Source: Prosopocoilus inquinatus
Taxonomy: Eukaryota > Arthropoda > Insecta > Coleoptera > Lucanidae
DNA: 64,000 nt
Direction of reading: 5' to 3'
NCBI GenBank assembly: GCA_036172665.1
Contig: CM069870.1
Span: 61,690,212-61,754,211 of the forward strand
Shown here: positions 21,101-31,439 of the stretch, one piece after another
Numbering within the stretch: position 1 is the first letter of the stretch
Layout: the number at the start of each line of letters is the position of its first letter
Translations under genes and position numbers: made by a program
Notes under the pieces: model-generated
Seen by the model: only the letters and a program-made list of their open reading frames with translations
Databases searched by the model: none
Told to the model about the DNA's origin: nothing

Positions 21101-24100
21101 AGCAGACAAGCAAATCCGAAAATAGGAAAACAAATACAATATAAACACAAGAAATAAAATTCAAGGAGTGTTTGTTTACCTGTTAGATAGCGTTTGAAAA
21201 TTTTATTGGGAAGACATTACTTTTAATTATGACTGTACAACACAGTTACTCAAGTAATTTTTAAATTATATTCAGAGGACAAACAAAGAACTTTACTTTC
21301 TATTCGGTTTGTCATTTATTTACTAATATAATACATAGTTGCTTGCAAAATTGAACTATTTGGATGATACAATTTTTTTTAATATAGAATTATCCTTTCC
21401 GATAATTTGTTTTCCTCTTTTGCTTAATACCCGTTGGATGAAATCGTTGCTTTTATTTTTTGATTCGTAATTTATACTTAGTTGCTTGTTGCAGAAATCT
21501 TTTGTTTTGTTTTTCTAGGAAATTCATCCGTACTTATTTCAGATACCTTTTTATTTTTATCTTCACTTATAGTCCTTTGATTTTCATTTGGTCTTTGCTA
21601 GATAAAAATTCGTTCTTCTTCTTCTCGTCCCGGCTCGTTTAATTCTGAATTTAGCTGTAATTTTTTTTTTCATTTTTGGTTCGTTTCTTCGAATTTTATT
21701 TTTGTTTCCGTTAGTCTTTTGATTTTTCAACAATTCTTTATAGGTTTTGTAAATTAATTCGTTGCCATTGTTTAACACATCTGAGTCTGTCACAAATTTT
21801 AAAATAGATTTCAGTCAACACCCTCTTCAGTAACAGGCCTGAGCCATCGCCCAGGAATATCAGAGCTCAGGGTATTATCCAGTTTCTGGGGACTGCGACG
21901 TAAGCGTTTCGTTGTTGAGACGTGAAAATCTATGCGCTCCTCTGACTAACAAGAACGGAAAGATAACTTGAATGGTGATTTTCTGTGCTGGACCGCATGT
22001 CAGATGAATCAATTGTGAAATCAGGGTATTCTCCCCACCTAATGAATCAGGCCTGTATGAAGTGGATATTGTTTTAGTCGGTATTTTATTTGTGTTTAAT
22101 GCTGTAAGTAAGCAACGTTCCGCAAAGTCGAGAAAACCAAAGCTCAAACATCTCTCAGATAAATAAATAATTTTTAGAAAATTTTGACTATTTCTTGGTA
22201 GTATTAGAATAAACTGATTTAAGATTCATTTCTTGAAACAACAGCAATTAAAATTTACAGTTATTCTGTATTATTAACAGTATCCCCTTGCATAATTTAC
22301 CACTTCCATTAATTAAAGCTCTCGATAAGGCCATTTCAATTGCGGAATTAATTAAAGACTAATTTACTGCAGTTTCGAACCTTGAACTTGCGACGTGACT
22401 TTCCCAAAGCGTTCTCGGTCGACGCCAGCGCTCGCCTTGTCGCAAGGCCAAGGTTACTATTACTACTACGAGCCGATTCAATCACCTGGTCTTACCTGTG
22501 CCGATTTCTTTCAAGTTGTGCTGCCTGGAACTGTCATGGTGAGGATCCAAGACGAATTCTAGTACGCCGCCCGGAGTCTGAGATGGCGCTACGCGTAGGC
22601 TGAGGCCCGGATAAATGTAGTTCATGTCCCAACGTATGCTTCTTTGAGAGAAAACGTGATCCATTGTATCCACAATTGTCCTAGAACAATAAAACATTCG
22701 TATAGTTACTTTGATAATAATGAATACAGGGTGCGTCATTTTTATCGATTTCTTCAACACCCTCTTAACTACGAATTATAAAAGAAAAATCATAGTAGCC
22801 TAAAACGAGTTCTTTGATTTAGGGCTGCAGTTGTTGAAGAAAAATGTACTTCCATGATTTTAAAAGGTCTATTGAAATGTACAATAAGAATTAGTACATT
22901 CAATTTAAAAAGGTAAAAGTTCAGTTAATAACTCACTTTTGGAACAAGCTACATATGTGAATCTGTCTTACTAATATAAAACTCTTTTTAGACAATAAAT
23001 TTTGCAGAAGATATTTTTTTATAATAGTTACGGGGTATTGAAAAAAATGATGCCAATGGCGTACCTTGTATTGTTTTCTTCTCCGAAAATCTTTTATGGA
23101 GATGGGGTAACGTAGATACAGTCATAACAGAAGTAATATCTCCCAAGTAAAATATAAATGCGTGTGGTTTTAATCATTCTGGTCACTGTAACAAGCAGGC
23201 AGCAAAGGAAACAACGCAGGAATTCGATTCGTGCTTGTCAGCTTATCTATAAAAGGTAAATGCACAGTGAAGCTATGATGATAGATGATAGCGGAGATTT
23301 TGAATAGCGCTGACAATGAGAAACATGTATTCAAATACTTCTGTTCATATCGGAGCTTCGAGTATAAGAGCTCATATAAATGACTGTAGCATTGAGAATT
23401 AAACGGACTATTCTTCTGCGATCAGAAAGTATCATCATAGATCCTATTTGAACTTATCCTTCCTCATCGTAGCGGAAAGAAGAAGCAGGGATGATAACGG
23501 CCGAGTATCTGATTACTAACGGATTATTATGTAAGAAATTAGAGAAGTTCTTTCTTACTGTTGTTAGTTAAACGATTAAATGAGTAAATCTTCGCTGTCT
23601 TTTTGAACAAAATAAAGCGTTTTTTCTGGCCGCTTTAATAATAACAAGAAAATGAACGGGAGCTGTGGAAATTCTTTCAAGCTCTGAAGCTGTGTACTTA
23701 AATGAAACCCTGTTTTAAACCATTGACCATAAGGAGTGTATAGATGTGAAAAGATGTTGCAAATACCTTTAGGACATTGGGGAGGAGAAGATATCAACAG
23801 AGGACTAGCGCTGGCGAACCAAATCGGTTTTTTGGATAATCAGTTTTGGATGATTCGCGGTTTTAAGCAAAACCCAAAACAGGCTATTCGAATAATCGGT
23901 TATTCAAATATCCAATTGTTTGGATAACCAGATATTCGAATATTATCGGTTTTTGGGTAATAGGTTTTTGTATAATCAGATATTCGAATTAGTTTTTTTT
24001 TTAATAATAAAAATAATAATAACTTGCCTTTATTTTACTTGGCGGATTTCAGCAATGCTGCTCTACCACTTAACCAAGTCCAGCATCTAACTTACATATT

Positions 24101-27100
24101 GCATACAAAATTTATACTCATACGCATGCTATGGAACGCACAGTCACTTTTGCAGGGACAGAAGATAATCACGATATCTTTTCTTAAAACTAGTAAGCGG
24201 CAGAGACCTAATCTCATGTGATATAGAATTGTAAATCTTTACATAATTATATGAAAATGATCTTTCGAAAAGCGAAGTGGTGTGGGGAGTTATGTGCAAT
24301 GTACTAATACGTCGCAAATTTTTGTCATGATATAACTACCTCGGATTTAATAATGCGCTAAGATACGAAGGAGACGAAGTAATAAAAATTTTATGTATCA
24401 AACAAGCCGTGTGGAGTAACCTTCTGTTAGCCATGTTAAGTCAACCTGCTTCTTGCAGTTTCATTGACACATGGTCTCTTCTCCTGAGTCCATATATAGA
24501 TAAAACGAAGACTAGAATTCTGCACTTTCTGTATTCTTTGACAGTTTAAAATATCCAAACATGGGCCGTAGACAGCATCACAATAACTGAAGAAAGATGA
24601 CACCAATAAATCGCATAACTGGATTCTTAATCCTAAAGAAAGAGATTGTGGATTCATGTATAAACGTTTTAACACCGAATACGATTTTTGTATTAACTTA
24701 TTAATATGTGATGTAAATCTTAAGTTATTATCAATAATTACACCTAAACTTTTAATTGTTTCAGTAACTGAAATATTGGTGTTATCAATACTTATATTTG
24801 TACTGTCTACGGCCCGCTGCCGGTTTTTGGAACTGCCGAATATTATTGCAGATAATTTGTGTGGATTGATATGTAATGAATGGTTATTTTATATGGTGAC
24901 TAAATGTTGAATTTCCTCATTTATTAAAATAGAAACTGCAGGTAAGTCGGCTGGTTGATACTATAATAAATTTGACTATCGTCAGCGTAACAATAAGTTG
25001 AGAAAAATTGAATCTGCTTGTGAAAACCTGATGTGTACAGAGTGTACAAAATTAGTCCAAATATTGATCCCTGTGGAGCTCCAGAATGTATAATTCGAAA
25101 TGAAGACATTACATTATTCACGGAATAATAATTTCATTTTATATTCCAAGAATTTCTGTATATTTGACAATTGTAAAATCTGGCCTTAGAATTAAAATTG
25201 GAGTGTATTTTTTTATAAATCAATTTTATTTAATACGTAATTAACAGTTCGTCGGTTAACCAATTCAGATAATATCAGATTCGGTTTTTGGATATTCGAA
25301 CAGTCGATTTTAACAGTTATTTGGATAACAGGTTATATTTAAAACCGGTTTTTAACCCTTTCGTGGCCAATCTCTGAAAAATAACATGAAAAGCCAAGCG
25401 AGGTCCCAAAGAAATTGGCAGACGAATTTGTACATGATGAAACAATGCATCGAATGGAATCGTGAAGCTATGGATTGATGAAATGATAGACCTATGAAAT
25501 AATAGATTACTGAAGCGAAAAATCGTTGGATTAATGAAACAATGGATCGATGAAATGATAAATCGATGAAACGACAACACGATCAAGCGATGAATCTAAA
25601 AAACTATGATGCGATGGATAGATGACACGATGGATCGATAAAGCGTTGCATGTATGATGTCATGAAATGATGACGCGATGGATCGATGAAACGATGTATT
25701 GATGAAACGATGAACCGATGATGTGATAGATAGATGAAGCGATGGTTCAATAAAGTTAGGCATCGCAACGATGGATTGACTGGAGCGTTGCGTCCATAGA
25801 TCGATAGATTTTTGAACCACAATGTCTGCAGAAGTTCAGCTGACGTTTATATGGGTGTACAAGCATACAGACAGGTTTGACACGTTTATACACGATTTAG
25901 ATGCAAATCGTTTTAGTTCCAAAAGCAGCCAAACGGGGTAATTAAGTTACCAAAATGATAAAATCTTCAATAATTTAAAATGTAAAAAGAATAATTATAT
26001 AATTTCATAAGAAATATGTTTATTAAAATTCTTTAGAGGATTACAAGGCAAATTATCTATTTCAATTCACAATTTAAGAAAATATTTAGATACAAAACGT
26101 ACGTTTGAAGTGAAGGGCGGAATGGTAAAGAGTACCAGTTATTTGGATTCAACTTTTTCTGGCTTTTGCTAATACTACAGAGGACTATTTCCAAAATGCT
26201 TTCGGGTTTGTCTGGGGGTTTTTAAAGTGAGAGGGAATTTCTTTTCACGTTTCACTCTCATGAGAATTTAACTTTTGACCCAATTTTATGATTAAACCTC
26301 ATGATTGATTACAAGTCAAAATTTATGGAGAAAATCCGAACAATTGTTTTGGGGTCCTAACCAATATTAAGCCATATTTCACCCTACCAGTTTTGGGACG
26401 GCTGAAGTCTTAACTCACTTGAAAATATATCGTGTGCTGATGCTCTCTAACGAGTTCCACTTTAACCTCTTTTTTTACCCAATCCCACTTTAACATTTTT
26501 TTCACATAGTTCAACTTTAACCTCTTTTTCACCGTGCAGAAAACTGCGACTTTCAAGGTCACGTGCATAAAATCTCACGTACTCAACATTACTCGCAGCT
26601 AAATATGTTTAGATTCCAACATTTTTAGCCTAGGGCTTGGCTATCGTATAATACAATTTATTCCTAAGCTACTTTATCCTGAAACTACGAATTTCTTTAT
26701 ATGCGATGCTACAAAGGAATTCGTGAAATTATTTAATAATAATAATACTTTATTCGTCTTCACAGTTGACATGGTCGGATAAAAACAAGATAAAAATTCT
26801 TAAAACAGAAAAGCAATGTGGCACCCTTTATACTACGCGGTAAACGATCAATATCAATACAAATACATGCATATGAAGGTGATTTTTCAAAGAGGGGCGT
26901 AATATGAGGAATCTTCCTGGGTTCAAAGCGCTGCCGGGTGTTTGAAAAATCGTGACTCGTGTAAACCAATTTTTAAAGAAATGAAATATTTTTAGTAAAA
27001 ATATTTCATTTTTTCGAGCAAACCCATTTCTTTAAAAATTGGTTTACACGAGTCACGATTTTTCAAACACCCGGCAGCGCTTTGAACCCAGGAAGATTCC

Positions 27101-29491
27101 TCATATTACGCCCCTCTTTGAAAAATCACCTTCATATGCATGTATTTTTAGTAAAAAATATTTCATTTTTTCGAGCAAACCCATTTCTTTAAAAATTGGT
27201 TTACACGAGTCACGACTTTTCAAATTAAACATGAAGCGTATTAAATGTTTTTGCTGTAAAAAACGCGACGTACTCCTGTTGCTTTTTCGCATAGGAAAAC
27301 ATTATATTTTAAATGACATTGAGCAAGTGTGTAATAAACTTGGATCAGAGCATGAATGTACAATAAAGACTTTAATTGTAATATTGCATAAAAAGCGTAG
27401 TTTATTTTAGTACAAATGTAATCAATTTGTTTGTCCTACCACAACTTGCTATCAATATAGCACCGCAAGAACTTTGTGTCAGAGAGAGATATAAAATCAA
27501 TTTTAGGACCAAATTAGAGACAAACAGTTTTTTGGGTATTGAGAACAAGCTTGTTACAATAGCACCACAGTTGGTGACAATTCCAGCGGAGGTAAGAAAA
27601 GAAGTAAATTATTAACAAATAATATGAAAAGTAGAGGACCTATCACAGACCCCTATACCAATGTCAAAGTTATCAGAGAGGGCATTACCGATGCTGTCAA
27701 CAAACTAACAGTGATGTAAAAACGACGCTATCCAGTCCTGTAAACTACCTCTAATACCTGATATATCTAACTTATCAATTAAGAAACTAGGTTCAATTGT
27801 GTCAAACGCACGAGATAAGTATTATTTAAAGAAAGTAATTCAGGACTATAATTTCGGTTGTTATATCATCGGGTATTGGTACGCTTAATAAGAAGTTACT
27901 AAACCGCAATTTAACTTTTTATTGAGGAGACATTATTTTTGATACTGGTTGTACCACGGGCGACATAAAAATAATGTAAATGCGAGTTTCAGAAAATTAT
28001 TGCTGTAGTAACGAAATTATTTTAAAAAAGCAAATTTCACATTGCTATGGCGACAGCTTATTCTTCTTCTTCGTCTTAAGCTATGCGCAGTACTCGTTAG
28101 TTTTGCCTTACAGGCAATTACACAGTTTGTAAAGAGGTGGGTTAAACAACACAAACATTCATGGTCCTGGTGAGATTCGAACTTACGCCGACGAGTTGCA
28201 TTTTATGTCATCTAGGCTGACCGCTAAGCCATTCGCCTGTCTATGGAAATGGCTAGAAACTGAATTAAAGGTATCGTTTACATGGTGCGAGGATTTCTAA
28301 AGACAGAAATTTTTCAATTGTAGATTAATAAATAAATTAACTGTATTCGAATCGATCTACATTCTTCTTGAAGCTTTGAGTTCAGAAATCCAGTTTTATT
28401 CCATTATTAAAATTAGTACAATCAGTGATCTCATATTTCTAATGCAGAATGAATTTGACCATCAGGTCTTGTTAACTGATATCGAATAACGATCTGAATC
28501 GAAAAATTTATTTGACAACATTGTCCTGGAATTAATTCAGTAACTGAAACAAATTCCGGGATTTTTGATGTACGCGTACATGTACGATTCTATTTTGAGG
28601 CTTTTTATAAATGAAATTCCCAAAGACAATTGTATTTCATTTTGATTGAATCCGAATATTCAACTGTTCTTGGTTTTTTCAGTTTTTTTTTAAGAATTCA
28701 GCTTTAGAGCTTTTTGATGTCGCATTTAAAATATCTATGACTTCCTCTAAGCAACATTTTTATATATCGATCCAACTATTCGAGTTTATTACAAGTTTCT
28801 TTACGTTTTCAGAATGTAAAACATTTTAAATTGCAGGGAGTCATCAGTCAGCGACTTCACAAAAAATTGCTTTGGCATGACAGTTCTTTTAAAAACCTGC
28901 ATACTGCAATTAAAAATGAACTACTTAAATCACTCTGTCATTACTCAAACCGAGGCAAAAATAGATCAGTTTGAAGCTAATTAGTTTTTAAAAGCCAAAT
29001 CAATGAGTTTTGCTCCCGATACGATGGACGGACGTCGAAGAGAAATCAATTTATTCAAAATTGAATCAAAAAGAGTTCAATTTCAAGAGTGGTTGGGCCG
29101 TAGCCTTTAACGAAATGAAATTTCTAATATTTATTGAATATCCCTAGATTATGAAACAATCGATTAGGTCCGGTCCTGATTAATTACTGAATTCCAGCCC
29201 ACCATCGCATCGGTTAAAAACTTACCTGAAATTCGTTGGGTCGCCGTCAGCAAAATTATAAACCTCCCTGTACTCCTGCTGCTCCTTCCCGAAAGTGACG
29301 CCGTCGACGACGTCAAATTCCGAATCGTTGTCTAAACTCTGAAGCTTCGCCATCGCCCCGACGCCCAGGCAATATCCCAAATTCCCCGACGCCTTCGTCG
29401 CGAGGCACTGCCTGAACGTGTCCCGACTTAAATCCTGAGCTTTTACGACGCTCAGGAAAAGCGCGACGCAAATTTTCGCCACCAGAGACAT
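15163..29491 (-). CDS. Osi-C: Osiris family protein (DUF1676), four exons over 14.3 kb
   Basis: Exons are 29491-29226, 22680-22496, 15648-15393 and 15325-15163. The junctions are AG|G, G|GT and AA|A, all in phase with consensus donors (GTAAGT, GTAAGA, GTAAGT) and AG acceptors, giving 289 residues. The order is: signal peptide MSLVAKICVALFLSVVKA; two-cysteine region FRQCLATKASGNLGYCLG; FDVVDGVTFGKEQQEYREVY; exon 2 with SIRWDMNYIYPGLSLRV and GGVLEFVLDP; then the exon 3 hydrophobic region ARQFLVPLLLGLKFNVATIV and ALIVSKLVLIVSSAYALGTL. The tail is Tyr/His-rich and ends basic. The upstream Met at 29518 probably precedes transcription. Introns 1 and 2 (6.5 and 6.8 kb) are full of mobile DNA and one contains a sense hammerhead. 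The ATG at 15640 in exon 3 is internal, not a gene start. Confidence 0.87.
16480..16901 (+). mobile_element. Rearranged hammerhead repeat insertion with 13-bp target duplication
   Basis: Direct repeats CAGTTAAAAGATA flank the insertion at 16467-16479 and 16902-16914. The left part (about 16482-16568) is an inverted hammerhead 3' arm. It joins a body copy, then a plus-strand hammerhead 5' half at 16672-16748 (CTGAAGA at 16714-16720, GTC at 16746-16748). Its 3' arm is deleted after the cleavage site. A second body copy begins at 16832, 267 bp after the first at 16565. An inverted truncated 5' end is common in Penelope-type insertions. The copy cannot self-cleave as it stands because stem I is lost. 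Confidence 0.7.
18460..19260 (+). repeat. Unclassified dispersed repeat, copy 1
   Basis: It shares long similarity with 31440-32440 (+) and 58400-58985 (-). Shared words include GAGTACACTTCATTTAAT, GTATACTAAGAAATAAGATC, CACGTCACCCTAGATTATAA, TCTTAAATTTCCTCGCC and CGGCGAGTGTGAGTATAAAT. There is no coding potential. An 86-bp inverted repeat is included (18999-19084 and 19105-19190). It may be an LTR, a SINE or a non-autonomous transposon. I could not decide. Confidence 0.65.
18999..19190. repeat. Inverted repeat inside dispersed repeat copy 1
   Basis: Arms 18999-19084 and 19105-19190 are near-perfect reverse complements with a 20-bp spacer. They carry the GTGTTGATCTTCGGCGAGG motif. Only this copy of the repeat contains the palindrome, so it arose by local inverted duplication. 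Confidence 0.75.
20163..20281 (-). ncRNA. Hammerhead ribozyme, sense-oriented in Osi-C intron 2
   Basis: On the minus strand CTGATGA (20234-20240) is the canonical core. AGCCC with GAGCT forms an imperfect stem II. GAAAC (20213-20217) starts stem III, AC/GT with an AGCC loop, and the cleavage triplet is GTA, with cut predicted between 20206 and 20205. Stem I next to the core is GCTTCTG/CAGAAGC, seven Watson-Crick pairs. The copy at 11.1 kb has two U-G pairs at these positions, so pairing is kept while sequence changes. The base of stem I is formed by TCGTTTT and AAAAACGA arms. The strand matches Osi-C, so it would be part of the pre-mRNA intron. Part of stem II has mismatches. Confidence 0.68.
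20290..20372 (+). ncRNA. Decayed hammerhead copy
   Basis: The 3' arm CTACAGAGGCCGCTCGAAGG continues to CACTGCAACCAGAAATGATT. It faces a 5' arm AATCATTTTGGTTTTGG, but the core between them is deleted. It lies head-to-head with the hammerhead at 20163-20281. Confidence 0.5.
22727..23068. mobile_element. MITE with TA target duplication beside Osi-C exon 2
   Basis: Terminal inverted repeats of about 45 bp, imperfect, start CAGGGTGCGTCATTTTTATC on the left and CAAGGTACGCCATTGGCATC when the right end is reverse-complemented. Both are flanked by TA (22725-22726 and 23069-23070). The 342-bp element encodes nothing. It ends 46 bp before the exon 2 acceptor of Osi-C. Confidence 0.65.
23820..23995. repeat. 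TTCGAATA / TTTGGATAA short repeat block
   Basis: Short palindromic words such as TATTCGAATA and TTGGATAACC recur every 15-30 bp with AACCGGTTTTTGG spacers. A second block of the same type lies at 25247-25350, beyond the LINE fragment. Confidence 0.6.
24436..25130 (-). pseudogene. LINE (jockey/CR1-like) reverse transcriptase fragment
   Basis: On the minus strand the RT motif GAPQGSIFGLILY is followed by YCYADDSQIYYSI, containing the catalytic YADD. A TIKSLGVIIDNNL thumb segment and SYCDAVYGPCLD follow. The pieces lie in at least two frames with a stop between, so it is dead. The 5' end and the endonuclease are missing. It is not the same copy as the LINE at 61-64 kb and is clearly diverged from it. 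Confidence 0.75.
25247..25350. repeat. TTCGAATA / TTTGGATAA short repeat block, second part
   Basis: The same word types as at 23820-23995 recur: TTTTTGGATATTCGAACAG, TTATTTGGATAACAGG and AACCGGTTTTTAACC. The two blocks probably formed one array before the LINE-derived sequence came to lie between them. Confidence 0.5.
25430..25810. repeat. GATGAAACGATGGATC minisatellite
   Basis: About 380 bp built of a degenerate unit of roughly 12 bp around GATGAAACGATG and GATCGATGAA. In the reverse frames it reads as repeated HRFI and SSIH peptides, which are artefacts of the repeat. Confidence 0.75.
26861..27225. repeat. Large perfect palindrome with third partial copy
   Basis: Arms 26861-26983 and 27025-27147 (123 bp) are reverse complements with no mismatch that I could see, separated by a 41-bp AT-rich spacer. 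At 27147-27225 part of the spacer and arm (from about 26989 to 27066) is repeated directly with a single-base change. The palindrome causes identical 36-residue open frames on both strands. The perfection implies a recent origin. Confidence 0.85.
28050..28245 (-). repeat. tRNA-derived SINE
   Basis: On the minus strand the A box GGCTTAGCGGTCAGCC is followed about 40 bp later by the B box AAGTTCGAATCTCACC, then a non-tRNA body containing GCCTGTAAGGCAAAAC and a GAAGAAGAAG stretch. No acceptor stem is formed. It lies in intron 1 of Osi-C in the sense direction. Confidence 0.6.
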
Positions 29492-29528
29492 TTCGGAATT
29501 AATGCAGATTACGCCCACGCTGCCGCTC

Positions 29529-29536
29529 TTTATATA
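29529..29536 (-). promoter_or_regulatory. TATA box of Osi-C
   Basis: On the minus strand TATATAAA lies 38 bp upstream of the ATG at 29491. Initiation near 29503 would give a very short leader and excludes the in-frame ATG at 29518. Confidence 0.7.
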
Positions 29537-29539
29537 CTG

Positions 29540-31240
29540 TTTGTGAGACGAAGAGTGCGATTCTGTTTTTGACCTCGGGGGAAAGTGTCCAAGGAAGCGT
29601 AATTAGAGCGATTTTTTTACAGTTTCCCATCTTTCATCGAAGAACCTTAAATAAAGCACCGTTCGCACGACGAAGTAAATTCGGCGAACCTTCGTCATCG
29701 ACAAGAAAACAGATAGATTTTGTGACTTTTTGTAATTTTGAGAGTCGCCTTAAATATACAGGTTTTGGAGCCCGACGGAAAATAGTTTTCATGGCGTTTC
29801 TTAAGGTTGTTGAGTGGCCGCATTTACTCCTCGTGTAACCAAGATCAAAGGAAATGTGCGACGGTTTGAGACAATGGACGACTCACTTTGCTTTCTCTTT
29901 CTTTCACGTTCATAATAGCGTACTTCCTCTTAGTGCACGCAATGGTAACGAATATTGTTTATAATTGGGTGAAAAAATTAATAGATACAAACTGTTAATG
30001 TGTTAGTCGACGGTATTGACTATGCAGTTAAAATTAATTTGTAGCAGTAAGATTTTTTGGCAATTACATATATCTACCTTTATAATACATTTCAATTTAT
30101 GGAAGAATACATGTACTATGACGCTCAAGTTAAATGATACTCTTACGAAACTGTCAAATGGTACCATTTATGGTGAGTGTCATTGTACGTCATACACAAC
30201 ACTCGTCTGTATCAAATAACTGCACTTCGTTAATCAACACGTATTATTTGAATTATTATTTAATGACGTATTTCCATTATATACAAAATCGTGTAGTGTT
30301 AATTAACTAAACTCTATTTTTTATTGACGGGTGGTAAATTCAAAGTTATAAAAGAATGTGGTTCTCCTTATAGTCATTTATTCGTGTTTTGTTGTTTTGT
30401 TTTATTAAAATAACAACTAGTTATTAACGATTGGGATCAACTACGAATTGTACCAATCTGTAAAATCCGTCTATCAATAAAAAATAGAGTGTGGTCCAGT
30501 TATTTGATGCAAACAACTATTATATATGACGTGCATGTATTTCTTTCCTGAATTGATTTATATAAAATATATTCAAAAGAAAGACTTTTTAGATTCTTAA
30601 ATAATTATTTATTGAACTTAAGTTTTCTTTAAAGATTTCGAATACAAATTAAATTTTTCATCCTTGTATTAACTACAGCAATATGATTTAAGGCAAACAT
30701 AGAGGGTTTACTTTCGAATCAAAATAGAAAACATTAAATCAAAGAATTATTTAATTTTTTGTCTCTGAATTAAAAATTTTCCGTGGAATATAACCAAATT
30801 GAATTAAATTTCGGCGAATCGTTTCATTGACTGATTTGATTGGATGATATTGGTAACCAAAGTTACAATCAGTTTCTTTGCAGTATCTTTTCATTTCCTT
30901 TGTATTTTGGTTTCACGTCCACTTAATAGCGTCAACAATCTGAAAATTACTTCTTAAAATGTTTCTCCTTACACACGTGAGGGACGGCGGTTTAATTACA
31001 AAAGAAAATTATCCCTTTATACCGGGTGTCCCGAGACGTAATATCACCACTTCACTCACGTGAATATCAATTCAAACTGAGCAAAAAACTCTAATAAAGC
31101 AAACCGTTTCAGAAATCCTGAGTGTTTAATTTTCAATTTTTTAACTTTTAAGATTTTAAAGTTCACCTAATCATTTATCCGTTCACCTAATATTCAATTC
31201 AAATAAAAAAGGACAAATAAAGTAAACTGTTTTTGTTAAT
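29540..31240. other. Intergenic stretch upstream of Osi-C
   Basis: No gene is recognised. A 45-bp word group around ACGAAACTGTCAAATGG (30145-30190) recurs at about 38045-38092, marking an unclassified dispersed repeat. Open frames such as 29569-29838 show no domain. Confidence 0.45.
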
Positions 31241-31245
31241 AATAT

Positions 31246-31362
31246 CAGGCAAGTCGTCTTGACTGCAGCGGGGTCTTTCGAGATACTTCTCTGCCTATGA
31301 GGTCCCAATTAGAACTGAATTAGCTATTCAGAGGATGCTTGAGAGCCTCACTGCAATTTAAC
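31246..31362 (+). ncRNA. Decayed hammerhead copy
   Basis: The outline of the family is kept: GGCAAGTCGTCTTGACTGCA at the 5' arm, TTCAGAGGATGCTTGAGAGC and CACTGCAATT at the 3' arm. The core has changed to CCTATGA and GAATTAGC, which breaks CUGANGA and GAAA. It is a relic without expected activity. Confidence 0.5.
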
Positions 31363-31439
31363 CTACTTAGAGTAATGTTCAAAACATAGCTTTTTAAATG
31401 AAATTTGAATAGAAGAATTGTTTTATTTCTTAACCTTTA

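Larger units (their letters stand above)
15649..22495 (-). other. Intron 2 of Osi-C
   Basis: This 6.8-kb intron lies between the exons ending ACAG|GTAAGA and starting TTTAAG|GTC. It holds a rearranged hammerhead repeat (16480-16901), an unclassified dispersed repeat (18460-19260), a sense hammerhead (20163-20281) and a decayed one (20290-20372). Stretches 16915-18450 and 20400-22490 show nothing recognisable except short open frames without domains. Confidence 0.75.
22681..29225 (-). other. Intron 1 of Osi-C
   Basis: This 6.5-kb intron contains a MITE (22727-23068), satellite-like sequence (23820-23990 and 25247-25350) split by a LINE fragment, a GATGAA minisatellite (25430-25810), a large palindrome (26861-27225) and a tRNA-derived SINE (28050-28245). 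Stretches 23070-23815 and 28250-29220 show nothing recognisable. Confidence 0.75.

Noticed and set aside
22382..22603. Plus-strand open frame opposite Osi-C exon 2
   Set aside because: It is antisense to an exon whose minus-strand reading has in-phase splice sites and Osiris motifs.
25317..25822. His/Ile/Ser-repeat open frames on the minus strand
   Set aside because: They are translations of the GATGAA minisatellite.
26760..27410. Identical peptides encoded on both strands
   Set aside because: They are the two arms of the perfect palindrome, not a duplicated gene.
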